Of a stretch of 64,000 nt of DNA, positions 26,130 through 38,240 are shown one piece after another; the stretch's first letter is position 1, and each line of letters begins with the position of its first letter. The translations under genes and the position numbers were made by a program. The stretch lies in NCBI RefSeq assembly GCF_002443255.2, contig NW_019211457.1, forward strand, positions 51,769,725 through 51,833,724. The letters run 5' to 3'. The notes below the pieces were generated by a model. That model saw nothing but the letters and a program-made list of their open reading frames with translations. It made no database searches and was not told the DNA's origin. This DNA is from Varroa destructor (lineage: Eukaryota; Arthropoda; Arachnida; Mesostigmata; Varroidae).

Positions 26130-29100
26130 AACATGATACGAATATGTTTACGTGTGTAAGTGTGACATGAAAGAAATTGAAATGAGTGAAAAAAAAGCGG
26201 TCATTGACCTGCATACGGTGCCATTCCACCGAGTCCGACCGACGATATGGGGGCGCAATCAACGCCCACCTAGAGGAAGATCGACCAACGCGTTTAGAAA
26301 AGAGACAAACAAAGATCAGAGACAACTTTGCATAGTCAACAGCTTATACCTTGCAAGATTAACTAAAGTGACAGTATTCACTGGTTATTTTTTTCTGCTG
26401 TAGCATAGTTCGACTACCACACATGCCAGAAGAAGTGGGACCTATCAGCGGTTTTTGTAGGGAAAAATGCGAATTTGTTATTATAAATTGCAGCAACAGT
26501 ATGGCGGTGATTTCGACGCAGCTTATTTCAGTTTTGGTATGTTCAAGTTAACATATTTAGTAGAGATTGAATAAGAAAAAGAACAATAACAATTGTAACA
26601 ACGGCCACGTGACAACAACAACAACAACAACAAAAGGACGCACAGGCCAACCTGTTCAGGTCATTATGACTGATCCTTATAAATTATAAAAGCAGTGGTT
26701 GCGGTCAACCAATGGTAGGTTCCATCTGGCGATATTAAATATACGACAGAAAGCAGTAAATAGGCAGAATGCACCATCGAGGAAAAGAATCGCCAAAGGT
26801 CAAAATAGTTAATTTAATAATAAATAATTATAAAACTATAACGAGAATGATATCAGTGGTAATAATAAGACAAAAGGCAATGCACAAATAATGAGATAGA
26901 TGGATGGATGGATGGATGGAGTAGCAACGTGCAAAAACAGGGAGGCTGTATAGACTAAAGTGAACGACGTGTTCAATAGCATTGATATACACTACAAGAG
27001 AAGAATCACGACGCTCCTCACTCACGGTAGAAATAACCCTATAACATAAGCTAAGAGCTCCAAAACGAGGGAGGAGGTCAGCGAGGCCTTGAAAATTGAG
27101 ATGGATCAAAGGCCGAGGTCGGAAGGCATCTATTGATACTAATACTATTACTGGACTATAAACTAAGACATCTATGTTACGATTTGGGTAGCTGAGACTG
27201 ACGTTCCGGCAGGAGGTTGAGTTACATGAAAAATGGAGGAGGGTTTGCCTAAGCCGCTTCACTGGTCAAGCGCTTCTTGTTTGCTGTGACTTACTGATGT
27301 TACCAAAGAGAGAATTTTTAGTATCAAACAGCTACTTCGACAACTGGACGACGTTGACGACACCATATCGCAGTGAAGGCGAACTCGCCTAGGTTGTGGT
27401 CAGTGTTTCATGACAGCGTTTTTTAACAGCGAAGTACTCCCGATACTTCATTGAAATGCGGTGTGGCAATAAGGTACTCCCTGCAGCTGAAAGCCTTGGA
27501 TTTCGATTAGAGAATGGCAGAAGTTCCATTGTTAGCTGATATCATAGCTACAAGATACGGCCATCGCCGTATGAGAAACAAAGTGTCGCACACTGTGCGA
27601 CGTAGTATAACCTCAAGTTTAATATATCTTTAATAAACCAATGATTCAATGAAAGTACCATTGTATTAAGGTAAACTTTGATAGTGCGCCTCATAAGTTG
27701 GAGTAGAATGAGAAGATCGTGCCCAGATTGTATTACTGCCTGTAAAATTGCGCACCAAGATTTCGAATCAGTTTATTAGACTAAGGAAACTGTTTTTTCT
27801 GTCGTTCCCTAAAACCTCACCCCTGTGTACGGGTCTCATGCGCAATGATACGCAAAACATAGAAGGTCAAGTGATCTAGAATTGAAAAGAGGATGCAAGC
27901 TGCCAATGTTTCTCTCTCTGGTGAAAACCGGTTGCTCCTTCCGTTCGAAGAAGGTATAGCTACTCGACGCCTTGTTGGCGATCATACTGAGTAGTAACCC
28001 ATAGACACTCGCCCCTGCCGGTCGGAAAAATGCTGACAATAAAAAAAATAGCAAATGTTATCAAGCACGAATCAACCCAGAACAGATGACTAAGGATGAA
28101 AAGGAAATAAGACAGAATAATGAAAGTCATCAAAAAAGCCAACACGAGCTTTATGTGTTCATTCTGTGTAGTAGAATTATTTATTATGGTTGATATAATT
28201 TCACTAATAATGTAGAATAGAAACATTAGCCTGCTTTTCAAAGATACCTTTAGTATCTAATAGTTTTTTTCTGAAAACATAACAACTAGAAGCAGCGTCT
28301 GCTGTTCTATAAGGAGCCACAGATTAAAGCATTAATGAAGCAGCCGAAAGTCGTACGGGAGACTATTCATTTTGCGTAAATGCCAACTCTAAATGCAAAT
28401 GTATTCTTCGAAGGTAACGTGGAATCGGACGGCGCGAATCGATCTTGAATATAAAAATTTCTCAATGATGATATGCATTAAAAACGATAACTATGGTTTA
28501 TGGCTTTCAGTGTGGTCAGAAACAAAAGGGTAAAAAAAGGATTGTTTTTTATAAATGCAGCTTTTTTTTTTTTTCTTGTTTTAAGAACTGCGGCGCTAGG
28601 GAGCACCTACATAGTGGTACTGAAATTTAAGTCTGGTTTTATTTGTCCCATACACCACGTGCAACAGTCCACGTCTGTCTCAAAATATTGTAAACTCACT
28701 GAATATCATATAGTGTACGCTGTTTTAAAAAGTGTTGTTCTTCCTAGTTAATATTTAACTATGTTCAAGAGATTCTATTTATTCATTCAATAATGAATTA
28801 GTAATTTCGGTAATATTGCTTAGAGTCCTAAAGCTATCTACAGCATTGCCATTACTTGCCCCCTTCACTAGTTTTTTTTTAATAGAGAATATGATGCTTT
28901 TTTGGTACTCTATCTTTTTTTGTTTTCGAAAAAAAACAGCCGAACATTTCTTATCTAAAAAGTACTGAAGAAGAGAAGGGTTTGATGTTTGACCTACAAG
29001 TGTCACATAAACATACGGCCATACGTGTATCATGGATCGGTCTTTAGTAATTTTCTAACATAGTGGTATGGGTGTGGCTTGATAAACATGGTAAAACGTC

Positions 29101-31529
29101 ATCTTTTTAGGTAGCATCTTAAAAAGCATCTTTTTAGATAGATGTTAACAATATTCCCAGCATCCTTCTATCCTCGTACAACGTACTGGTCATGATATGC
29201 TTCAATCGTGAGTCCGAATCTAGCGGCTACAATGGTGGCATGCTTTACTGGTCTGAAAGGAAACTAAACGTAAGAAAAATTAAATTTTCTTCTTTTACAT
29301 AATTAACGGACTATTACTTACTTTTATTGTATCGTATGAAGCGTAATTTTGCTAGGCATCCAACAACCCGTCATGTTTTTATACTAGCACTGCGCTATAT
29401 ATTTTCACTAGTGCTAAAACTGCTTAATTAAGTGAAATGCACTCTGAGGTTTCGTCGCTATATGGCCGGCAGTGGACAAGTGCTGGTGACGTCCTTAGTC
29501 ATTTGTAACTCTTGCCTCTGATGCTTTTACCTTTCCAAGAACGTAAAAGGAAGCTCTTGCTTTTAACATGGCCTGCAATATTTGTACGTTTTCTTTGAAG
29601 GCGTTTGCTTTCCCGTGGACAGTCAGGACAGGTTACACTTAATTAGTTCAACTTTAAATTCTTACAATGCCTTTATAAATGTCTATCTGAAATCAATCTC
29701 TATTTATAGCATCTATCAAACGTATGTGATACGGAGCTACTGCAGCACACGTTTTCCTACGATGCATGGTTAACTTCCCGAATTGAATTTTAGAAGCAAA
29801 ATGGAGAATGAATATCGCAATAGTCCCTTTTCTAAAGTAAAATTCGATAATGGTAACATTTCTGTATAAACAACAAAGAATTTTCTGGATAAAATTTAAG
29901 TGATTTTTAAGAATAGCATCAAAATGTGAGGCCATAATGTCATTTAGATTAGACAATGTTGCAGTGGCTTCTTTTTGAATATCACTGATAGTTTGCTTAT
30001 TAAAAGAAAGGCAACTTTATTCTCTATTGGTAATCAAGGTCTGTCTTAAGGTTTCTGAGCGACATGGCATGATACGAAATTTCGGCCTCTAGATGGAACA
30101 ATGCCTAGTATCTTTCAGTCAGCGCCATACCGTTCGCAGGGGCTATGTCTTCGCTTTTTAATACACGTCTATCATGAACGTTTTTTGCTTATATCTACTA
30201 AATTTTGAAAGAATATACGCTTACATTATTGTTTTTTTTTTTTTTATATTCATAGGACTATTAAAACACAGTATATAAAGTGCTCTCTTACTGCGCAGTA
30301 GAGGCTAATAAATAAAATTTAATATTTATAGGAAGGCGCTTTGTGTTCTGTTGAAGCGCAAACTGCCTCTGCGCGAGTCATTGTTTTCTAATATACGACA
30401 ATTTGATATACATTTTTTTTTCCAAGCTTTTACTTCACCTTATCTAGTTTAATTCTTATGAAAGTCGCAGCGATAAGATCAAAAGCGTTCGGAAGCATCT
30501 GGATCGTGAGGAGCAAAAAAAAAAAGTGCTGAATAATCATTAAGTTATCCGCGCATAACGGATGAAGTCGTAACTTTAGCACCCTTGTTATTACAGGGAA
30601 AACATTCCTCGACTAAACACATATCTACCTTGAGTTGTAGGCAACAGTAGACCTCCAAGCAGAATCTTCATTTAGAAGATTCGCATAATTATATGATAGA
30701 ATTTCATAGTAATGAAACTTCAGAACGGCTTATTTCTTTCTGTAAAAATCTACTGGTGTTGTCTAACGGGTAAGTTGCGCACTTCATGCATTATTACCTA
30801 GAGATACACAATATTAAACATAAAACCTCAACGAAAGCGTTGTGAGCAGCTGGCGTGACGGTATCGTGAATTTCTGCATTGGAGCAGGCACGTGTATGAG
30901 GACTAATGATAACAATTACGCATCAGCGACGCGTGAACATCTTTAATAGGAGTACATGGGTCTGATGCGATATCTGTGTCCAGGTACGTCGCAAGCACGT
31001 AAATGGATAACAATATTTCTATTCTGGGATAGCCAAATCGTAATAATTGAAATTATAGCAAACAATATTTCGAAGACGAAGCGGCTGGTGTAGAGACTGC
31101 ACTTCAGATACATTTCTAAGCAATGCTTAGTTCTGTTTTTTCCTTTTCCTGTTGTACTTTCCCTGCCAAGACGAAAACAATCCAGCTATAACTAGCGATA
31201 ACCGTGGTTGTCGGTGTTCTGACCTGAAGCCAGTGGCAACTTTGTCACTTCGGAATTCTCAGTGACGTCCACATGACGCTGATCTATCGGCAAATTCTTG
31301 GTTGAGCCTGATGAAAACGAAGGCATTGACAGGCACAGCAACTTCTGCTGGTGTCCGGCTTGTGTCGACGACTACATAAAATTAAACACGTGAGCACCAC
31401 CGACCTTCACTTTCCACGTGGTCCGTATATGTATACAGCAAAAGCCATTACTCGTGGCGTTTTGCTTCGTGCCCAGAAATTGCAAAACTGTCGCACAGGC
31501 AAATGTGATGTGCCTTTGTTCGGCATTGG

Positions 31530-31556
31530 TTTTTTTTTTTTTTTTTTTTTTTTTTT
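31530..31556. repeat. Poly(T) tract
   Basis: An uninterrupted run of about 27 T. Read on the minus strand it is a poly(A) run and could be the tail of an old retroposed copy, but the adjacent sequence shows no recognisable source. Confidence 0.85.
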
Positions 31557-32149
31557 ATTGTACATTTCTGCTTTTGATAAATGTGTAAGCTGCATTTGAT
31601 TGCTGAATAATCGCAATGTGAAGCAACACCACATTGGGAACTCACAAGATATAGGTAACAGCAATGCAAAGAGTCTAAGTCCTTTAAGCATACGCGCTAA
31701 AAGAAAGATTATATATTGTAAATAGAAGGTTGTCTCTTTTAAAATCAGAATAGAAGAAAGACAACTCCGATTTTGCGCATGGTTTCATGTGGGCAACGGC
31801 TGTATGCATAATGTGATTGCTGAACGCATGTTAGTTATATCGGACCTTCGAATTTAGTTTGAAATGAACTTTGTCTAATACATATGGCAAGATTATGGTG
31901 GGCATTGTGTTTGTCATTTCACTATGTATCCTATTTAGGCATCTCATCCGAACTGGTTGCGCGTTGTCAAACGACGACCAAGCTTCTGAACTAACAAGGA
32001 CAGAACCGAAAAACTCGGGGACGATACGGAGGACAGACAATGAATTTAAGGTCTTTAGTTGCCGAGCTATTGAACCCTTCTCTTTTGTGTCCCTATCTAC
32101 TCGTGTTGTTGCTGTTACAATAGCGGGATAGCGGGGTTTAACGTCTACT

Positions 32150-33073
32150 AGCGTTGCCAAAAATCTCCCACCCCCGTTCACTTTCAGTTAGCAGGCTCTT
32201 TGCTTTCTCCCTCTTCGGTGTACTCATGTGTTCTTTTTTTATTCGAAAAAGCTGCAACGAACGCGATTTATTTATTGATGAGAGCTCTTTACTACGCCTC
32301 GTGGCTGTTACTGCTGGTGGCATTATTACTGAGGCATATAATCATAAAAGAGGACAGCTTCTCATTATTGTACGCTTACGGGGATTTCCGGCGAAAGAGC
32401 AAAGGCATACTATGTCAGCGCACCGAGAATGCACAAGTACCGTCAACGGCGGGAGCATTACAGGCATAGGTATTCTCTTGTGCAGAAAGGGCGGCTTTTT
32501 CTCTCTGCTGTTGTTGATTACTCCGACCCACAGATTGTGCATATCCTCACGGTTACCCCAGGTGGTATTTGCTGCCGGCTAACGCCCAGTTGGCCGCCAC
32601 CAGCTACCGAATCGATGGTTCCAGTTTGCAGAACAAAACGAGATAATTTTAGTATATTCACCTCCCCTTGCCAGTAGCAGCGGTGGCAGCAGTAGAAGGA
32701 GCACCTTCGCTCGCCCTCCGCTGATAGCAACTCCATTTCCCCTGTGAGCCAAAACCGTCGAAGGAATGAGAGGGAGGCGTGTACCGTCCCTGGCAAAGCA
32801 GATCGATCGACCGACCGACCGACCGACGGCCGTCCTGATCGTCTATTACATGTCATGATTGCTGCTGAACTGAGTACGAGCGAATATATTATTAAAGCCG
32901 TCTTGTAAAGAGTTTGCAGGTGCCGTCGTCGTCACTTAGGCGCTTTTTGGTGACGGAGCAATAGGATTTTCGTACGGATTTCGGTGGTGCATCAGCAGCA
33001 AGTTTTGTTTACCACACCAGGTGTGAGGACTGAAGACCGGCGCGTGGTCTTTCGTGTTACTTCAGCAACAAGC
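32150..33073 (+). promoter_or_regulatory. GC-rich upstream region of the serpin gene
   Basis: GC- and CpG-richer sequence directly upstream of the serpin start codon, with many short overlapping frames on both strands and no recognisable protein, consistent with a promoter and 5' UTR. A GACC tetranucleotide repeat lies at about 32801-32827. A weak TATA-like AATATATTATTAAAG lies near 32882-32896, about 180 nt before the ATG. The transcription start cannot be fixed from sequence. Confidence 0.35.
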
Positions 33074-36000
33074 ATGGGGTGCTATTGGCGCGCCGTCGTT
33101 GTGCTTCTTCTGGCAACCTGCGCGGTCTATGGACAGTTCGTTCGAAAGCGTTCTCGTAACTTTGTGCAAACGAGACATGATGAGGTGCGTCACCATGGCA
33201 TGACATGACAACGCTAGAACGCGACATTCACAGAACATTATGTAAATATCATGTATTCGATGATACACCTAGTCGGTATGGCGGCCGCCGCCCGCGTAAT
33301 GCAGCGGCTGATGCATGCGTCGGCCACTGGCTATTGTGAGGTTAAAGCTTTGAGAAAATCTCTTTGGTATCGTTACGACGGAAGAGTGGCCGACCAGCGT
33401 TGCTGCGTCCTCTAGTTTGCTATAAAACCCCTTGCTGTAACATAGATGCGTCATCGATGCAATTATAAAGTCATACGGCCGCATTTTTTTGAAGTAGAAA
33501 TAACGTTAGCGTAAGCAAAAGTCGAACGTGAGTGGAGGACTTAAAAGCATCAGATCCCTTAGGGATTCAGAAAGCGCAAGTAGTAGACGTAATAATAACA
33601 ATAACACAATACGAGACAAATTAGGTTTCTCATTTTACAGTTGCTCATTACAGAGATTCTGCACATTCATCCACGCACGGGTTTACAAAAACGTCATGAT
33701 CGTTTACGTCGTAATCTTACAATTTAAATACAAGTTGAACAAGGAAGGAGCGATGCGCATCTGTGAAAACCTCTATTTTAATATGTTTCAGTTCAGTAAT
33801 GGCAGATTACCTAAATGTTGTTGTTGTTGCAATTGGCGCATCTCATCGCTTCCGAATGTGCAGTATGTATCAATACGCGACTATTATGGACCGATATATT
33901 CCTATGGCACCCTGTCCTATTCGCCACATTCAAGCCATTCCAGCACCCCGTCCTCATCAGCATCGAGCCAGGACAATCAGATTCCCCACAATACAGTGTC
34001 TATTTCCTTGAGCGTTCGAGCTCGCCAACCCCGTACACAAGATACAAACCATGATACCAGCTGTCGTATTTGGCCCAATCTTACCGTTATAATAACTGCC
34101 TATAGCGTCATAGTGTGACCAGTGACAGCTGATCAACAAGTTAACTAAGAGCTGTGCCTTCGGAAAACCGCAGCAAGTAGATGTGGAAGAGTATATTAAC
34201 AGACAAAAATAAGAAAACTAGCTAATACGTCAGTAGAATGATGTCGTGCCTTGTGACCGCGCTCGGCTATATCAACAATAGGCAAGAAATAGGGGACTCT
34301 ACCTCTTATCTACTGCTGCAAACGCCTCACAAATTGCGTTTTCTTAGAAAGGCCGCAGTTAACGGCAAGCGTATCGCTGGTAATTTAACTATGTTTCTAT
34401 CGAATTTCTTAATTTGCTTCTACAGAATTGAAATCGTACGACATACTTTTCATCGTATTACTAATATTATACCGTTGTCGTAAAAAGCTACACTGATAAG
34501 CGCATTTTTTCTTGCCGGTCAGGTTTATACATCTTGATATCACGAATTGAAGGCGATACTTTATTATAAAAACTAGCGTGTATGTGAGGCCTATCTGTCA
34601 TTTATTAGTAGTACTGCAATAAAAAGCTACGTTTTTTTCGTATTACCACCGAGAATTGATAATTTAGATTAGATACGAGAGGGTATTTCTTAACGTTCAT
34701 GGCTTGCTTAGTATACATTTTGAAACAGGCAACACTGTTTTTGTTAGACAGTGGAGCTATTAAATTTTCCAGCTGAGATACAATATTTTTCCAACACAAA
34801 ATGTATTATCTCAAATATGGCTCGCATTTCTGCTCATGTCCGCAGGAACTTCGAAAGGTGATATTGGCTGGAAACAGTTTTGGTTTGAATCTGATGAAGT
34901 ATTTAATTTCAAATAATGACAATACTATCTTAGCGCCTGTATCATTGTCCATCGCACTGAGCATGCTCTATTTCGCATCGGATGGAAATACAATGAAGGA
35001 GTTGTTTCGCGTCCTCAACTATGAGCAGTTTGGACTGAATCAAGACATGATTAAATCGCCTCTTCGAAGTATCTCAGTTGCTGGAAGGGCTGCTAAGAAC
35101 GTGGGTTTCTCGTTCGAGTTGGGCAATTTTCTGTTCACCCGAAAAGGTCTCAACGTCAGCCAGACGTACAGGAACATCATTAATGATGCGTTTTCTTCGT
35201 CCGTGGAAAATGTGGACTTCTCGCGACCTCACGAGGCCGCTAGCCAAATAAACCAGCTTATCACAAAGGCTACCCATGGACAAATTCCTAACCCCGTTGG
35301 TAGCTTCAGCCCAGATACACAAATGGTTCTAATGAATGCTGTTTACTTGAAGGGCTTCTGGAAACAGCCCTTCTCAGTGCGATCATCGTTTGACTCCACG
35401 TTCGCCGATGATGGCGTTAACGAGGTCCCGGTGAAGATGATGTATATGCGACATATTTTCCCCGTGAAGTCTCTGCCCGAAATCGAAGCCGATGCCATTC
35501 AGCTGGCGTATGAAGGTGATATCTCGGTAATGCTCATCCTGCTACCGAAGCATCCACGAGGCGTCGACCGAATGCTACAAAGACTCAACGTTCTGAAGCT
35601 TATTGATGACTTGGATAATTATCAAAACGAATCACTCGATTTGCATATACCCCGTTTCGAAGCGCAGGGTAGCTATCGGTTCAAGCAGCATCTGTACGAT
35701 CTTGGTGTCCATGATCTGTTTACTCCAGGTGCGTATAAAGGAATAAATTATACTAAATGTAGCCATAAGTTACAATTAGTGCGATACGCCATATTGATTC
35801 AAGTATTTTTGTTTGTTCAGGTATATTGTTCCTTTTGTGTAAGCCGAGAGCGTCCAAATTAAAGAAAAATCTGCAATCAAATTCATCCACCACATCATTT
35901 CTTATTCTTGATTCTGGTAAAACATCGGTGTTCACTTGCTTAATAAAATATACCTCATTTTGAAGAAAGTTTTTTTCGAGAAAACGGTCAATTATAGACA

Positions 36001-36587
36001 GATGTGTCGTGATCTAACCATATCGTTTTTATTATAGGTGCAGCAAATCTCCCGGAAATCGACCCAATGGGTCAAATTGTTCTAGATGACGTAATTCACA
36101 AGGCTAAGATTCAAGTTGACGAACGAGGAACTGAAGCAGTTGCTCTGACGACAGCTCCGATCATAAATTATTCTAGTAAGTTCGTTCGAAATCCTCCCGA
36201 AGTAGCATTGTACAGTGGAGAAAGCCTAACTGATATAGTATTTTTCAATGACAGCGTACCTGTTCCTTATATAGGCTAATGATGTTCAAAAATTGTCATA
36301 ACGCAGTTTCATGTAGAAATTAGTTTAGCTAAAGGTAGAATGTGATTTATGGTCACACACAGACATTACTTAATGTTTTTTTTGTATGATTCATGATATC
36401 AGGACATCCATCATTCAATGTGCGGCATCCATTCGTGTTTTTCGTGGTTCATAAACCCACAGGCGCTATCTTTTTCGCTGGCAAGATACTTCGAATGAAT
36501 AACGGCCAAGCGCCAGGTCCACGAGGACCTCTGCCGTCGGCATTGGGGTCCAATAGTCGCTATTTGGGCGTTGGCCGACGTTCTTAG
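33074..36587 (+). CDS. Secreted serpin (serine protease inhibitor)
   Basis: Four exons join in frame: 33074-33184, 34846-35728, 36038-36175 and 36403-36587 (438 aa). Residues 1-20 (MGCYWRAVVVLLLATCAVYG) form a signal peptide. The serpin fold runs from about residue 45 (NSFGLNLMKYL, then PVSLSIALSMLYFASDGNT), through FSRPHEAASQINQLITKATHG and LMNAVYLKGFW, to the hinge ERGTEAVALTTAP and the C-terminal HPFVFFVVHKPTGAIFFAGKIL. The small-residue hinge suggests an inhibitory serpin. The loop has the same hinge-to-HPF length as alpha-1-antitrypsin, which places P1-P1' at Tyr-Ser and implies chymotrypsin-like targets. The intron between exons 3 and 4 falls one residue after P1. A basic Gly/Pro-rich tail of about 32 residues follows the usual end. 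The start was chosen because the signal exon ends in phase 0 at GAG|GTGCGT and exon 2 begins in phase 0. Confidence 0.92.
33185..34845 (+). other. Serpin intron 1, with one unexplained open frame
   Basis: A 1.66-kb intron between the signal-peptide exon and the serpin body. It contains a stop-free plus-strand frame from 33528 to 34118. A plausible acceptor (ATATGTTTCAG) at 33790-33791 would enter this frame in phase 0, the phase of the flanking exons. The resulting Ser/Pro-rich sequence (for example YSPHSSHSSTPSSSASSQDN) has no recognised domain and I found no convincing in-frame donor, so I treat it as intron. Confidence 0.5.
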
Positions 36588-38240
36588 CCATAAGAACAAG
36601 TAAAAGCAAGAAGCAAACGGATAGAGAGTACGGTAAAAAAAAAAAAAAAAAAAGTCATAGTAAATGAGTATATTTACATATAAAATGTGCTTGCGTGCGT
36701 AGATCCCCTTAATCAGGAGTGTCAGTGTGTACAGTTTGGCTTTATGCTTTTTTTTTTTCTAATCGATGATACTATTAGAAGCAATGTGTCATGCACGCGT
36801 TCCGTCTCGTTTACGTGCTCGTAAAGCGTGCAGTATGATGTAATATAACAGTTTAAATCGTCACTACATTATGACTACAGATCATGTTATTTGATGACTA
36901 CTAGGATAGTTAGACTTTTTTTTTAGCTTATCGTACGTGCTATGATTGATGCTATTCTATATGTAGGATTATTTCTGTAGTATTTAAAGCACGGCTCTAC
37001 GTTGAGAAATTTCCGTGTTAAATCAATAGAATTCTAAGGAGCTGTTCAAACGTCATATAGATATCTAAAATTAAAACCTATTCCTAGGATACTACAAAGC
37101 AAATCAAGTTATATCAATAGATGGATGCATGGAAAATATGTTGGCGAACTTGACATTGAAACGTTCCTTAGTTGTTCTTACTTGTGATACTGTTTTTTTT
37201 TTCTGTCATTCGTGTACTTTGTTAAATCCTTATAAACGATATAAACTGTCGAATTGAACATTTTTTGGGAAAAACCTCGCGCAATACTATGCAGCCATAT
37301 CTTGGCAACGATTAGCCTTATAAGAAATCGCTTGTTTCTCTTCGAAAGGGCAGATATACTAACGTACCAAGACAAATTTGAGGTCTTCGCAAATCCAGAT
37401 CGTTTATAATCGTACCACTATACTTGGCATCCCGAAATTTACTCACTGATATTGTCGCTCTTTCGAGCTCGATTGAATTTTACCAAATACTGTTATTTTT
37501 TAAATTATTTAATGTATACTACAGACAGTGAATCTCTCAGCATCTACCTACACAATTTCACACTTAATCGAGTGGCTGGACGCAAGCATCGGCCCCGAAG
37601 ACTTTTTGTTTTTGACAATAGGCAGTGCTAAATCCGACCTGCCGAAGCGGTGAGCGGTACGACCAAATCTGTTTTGCGCCATATATATAATCGTAATCTG
37701 TTAGATCTATACATTTTCAGTTAACACTTGTAATAATATTATTCAATAGATTATACAATTGATATATTTTGTGTTTTTATTAAAAAAGACACCGATATAT
37801 GATCCATAATCTCTCCTATTTATTTAGGCTAGTTGAATTAATAACGCTTGCGGTAGACATTTAGACTAGATGATTGAGCTAAACATTCGATCTATTTAAT
37901 TGTCCTCTAAATTAGCGGCTCGCGCGACCTGCCTACCTGCTAGTGTGCAGGACGCGCGGGAAAATAGCAAATCTGAACGACCTTATAACATCATCTGCAG
38001 TATTTGCTCGCAAACTGCCAACCAAATAATACATCGTTTGACATGAGTGTGGAAAGCATACAAACCGTCTGGGCTAGGGATCGCACTGAAAGTGATCTAT
38101 TCGAGCGCAACGGTTCACCGACAGTCCGCGTTCTAGTCTGACATTTGTGTCCCTCTAATGTCCCTTATATCGGCCTTATGAATTTGGCCCTGCTGAAGGT
38201 CCTTCTGTTTTGAGGGTAATATTGATGATGACGACCACAA
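36588..38240. other. Convergent intergenic region
   Basis: Sequence between the ends of the serpin (plus) and BTB zinc-finger (minus) genes, expected to hold both 3' UTRs. A poly(A) run of 19 bases lies at 36635-36653. TTTATT, the complement of AATAAA, occurs near 37775 and 37819 and could serve the minus-strand gene. No coding sequence is supported. Confidence 0.45.

Larger units (their letters stand above)
24673..32150. other. Intergenic, microsatellite-rich region
   Basis: No recognised gene. Simple repeats include (TA)n at 24990-25045, interrupted (TA)n/(GTATA)n at 26063-26129, (CAA)n at 26612-26634, (GGAT)n at 26899-26920 and poly(T) at 31530-31556. The longest open frame (26828-27262, minus) runs through a tetranucleotide repeat and has no domain. 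There is no evidence of a downstream exon for the element at 24257-24672. Confidence 0.5.

Noticed and set aside
26828..27262. 144-residue open frame on the minus strand
   Set aside because: It crosses the GGAT repeat, has no recognisable domain and no splice-site support. Its length is within chance expectation for 64 kb.
36635..36653. Poly(A) run 48 bases after the serpin stop as evidence of a retrocopy
   Set aside because: The serpin has three introns with good splice sites, so it is not a processed copy. The run is an ordinary genomic homopolymer.
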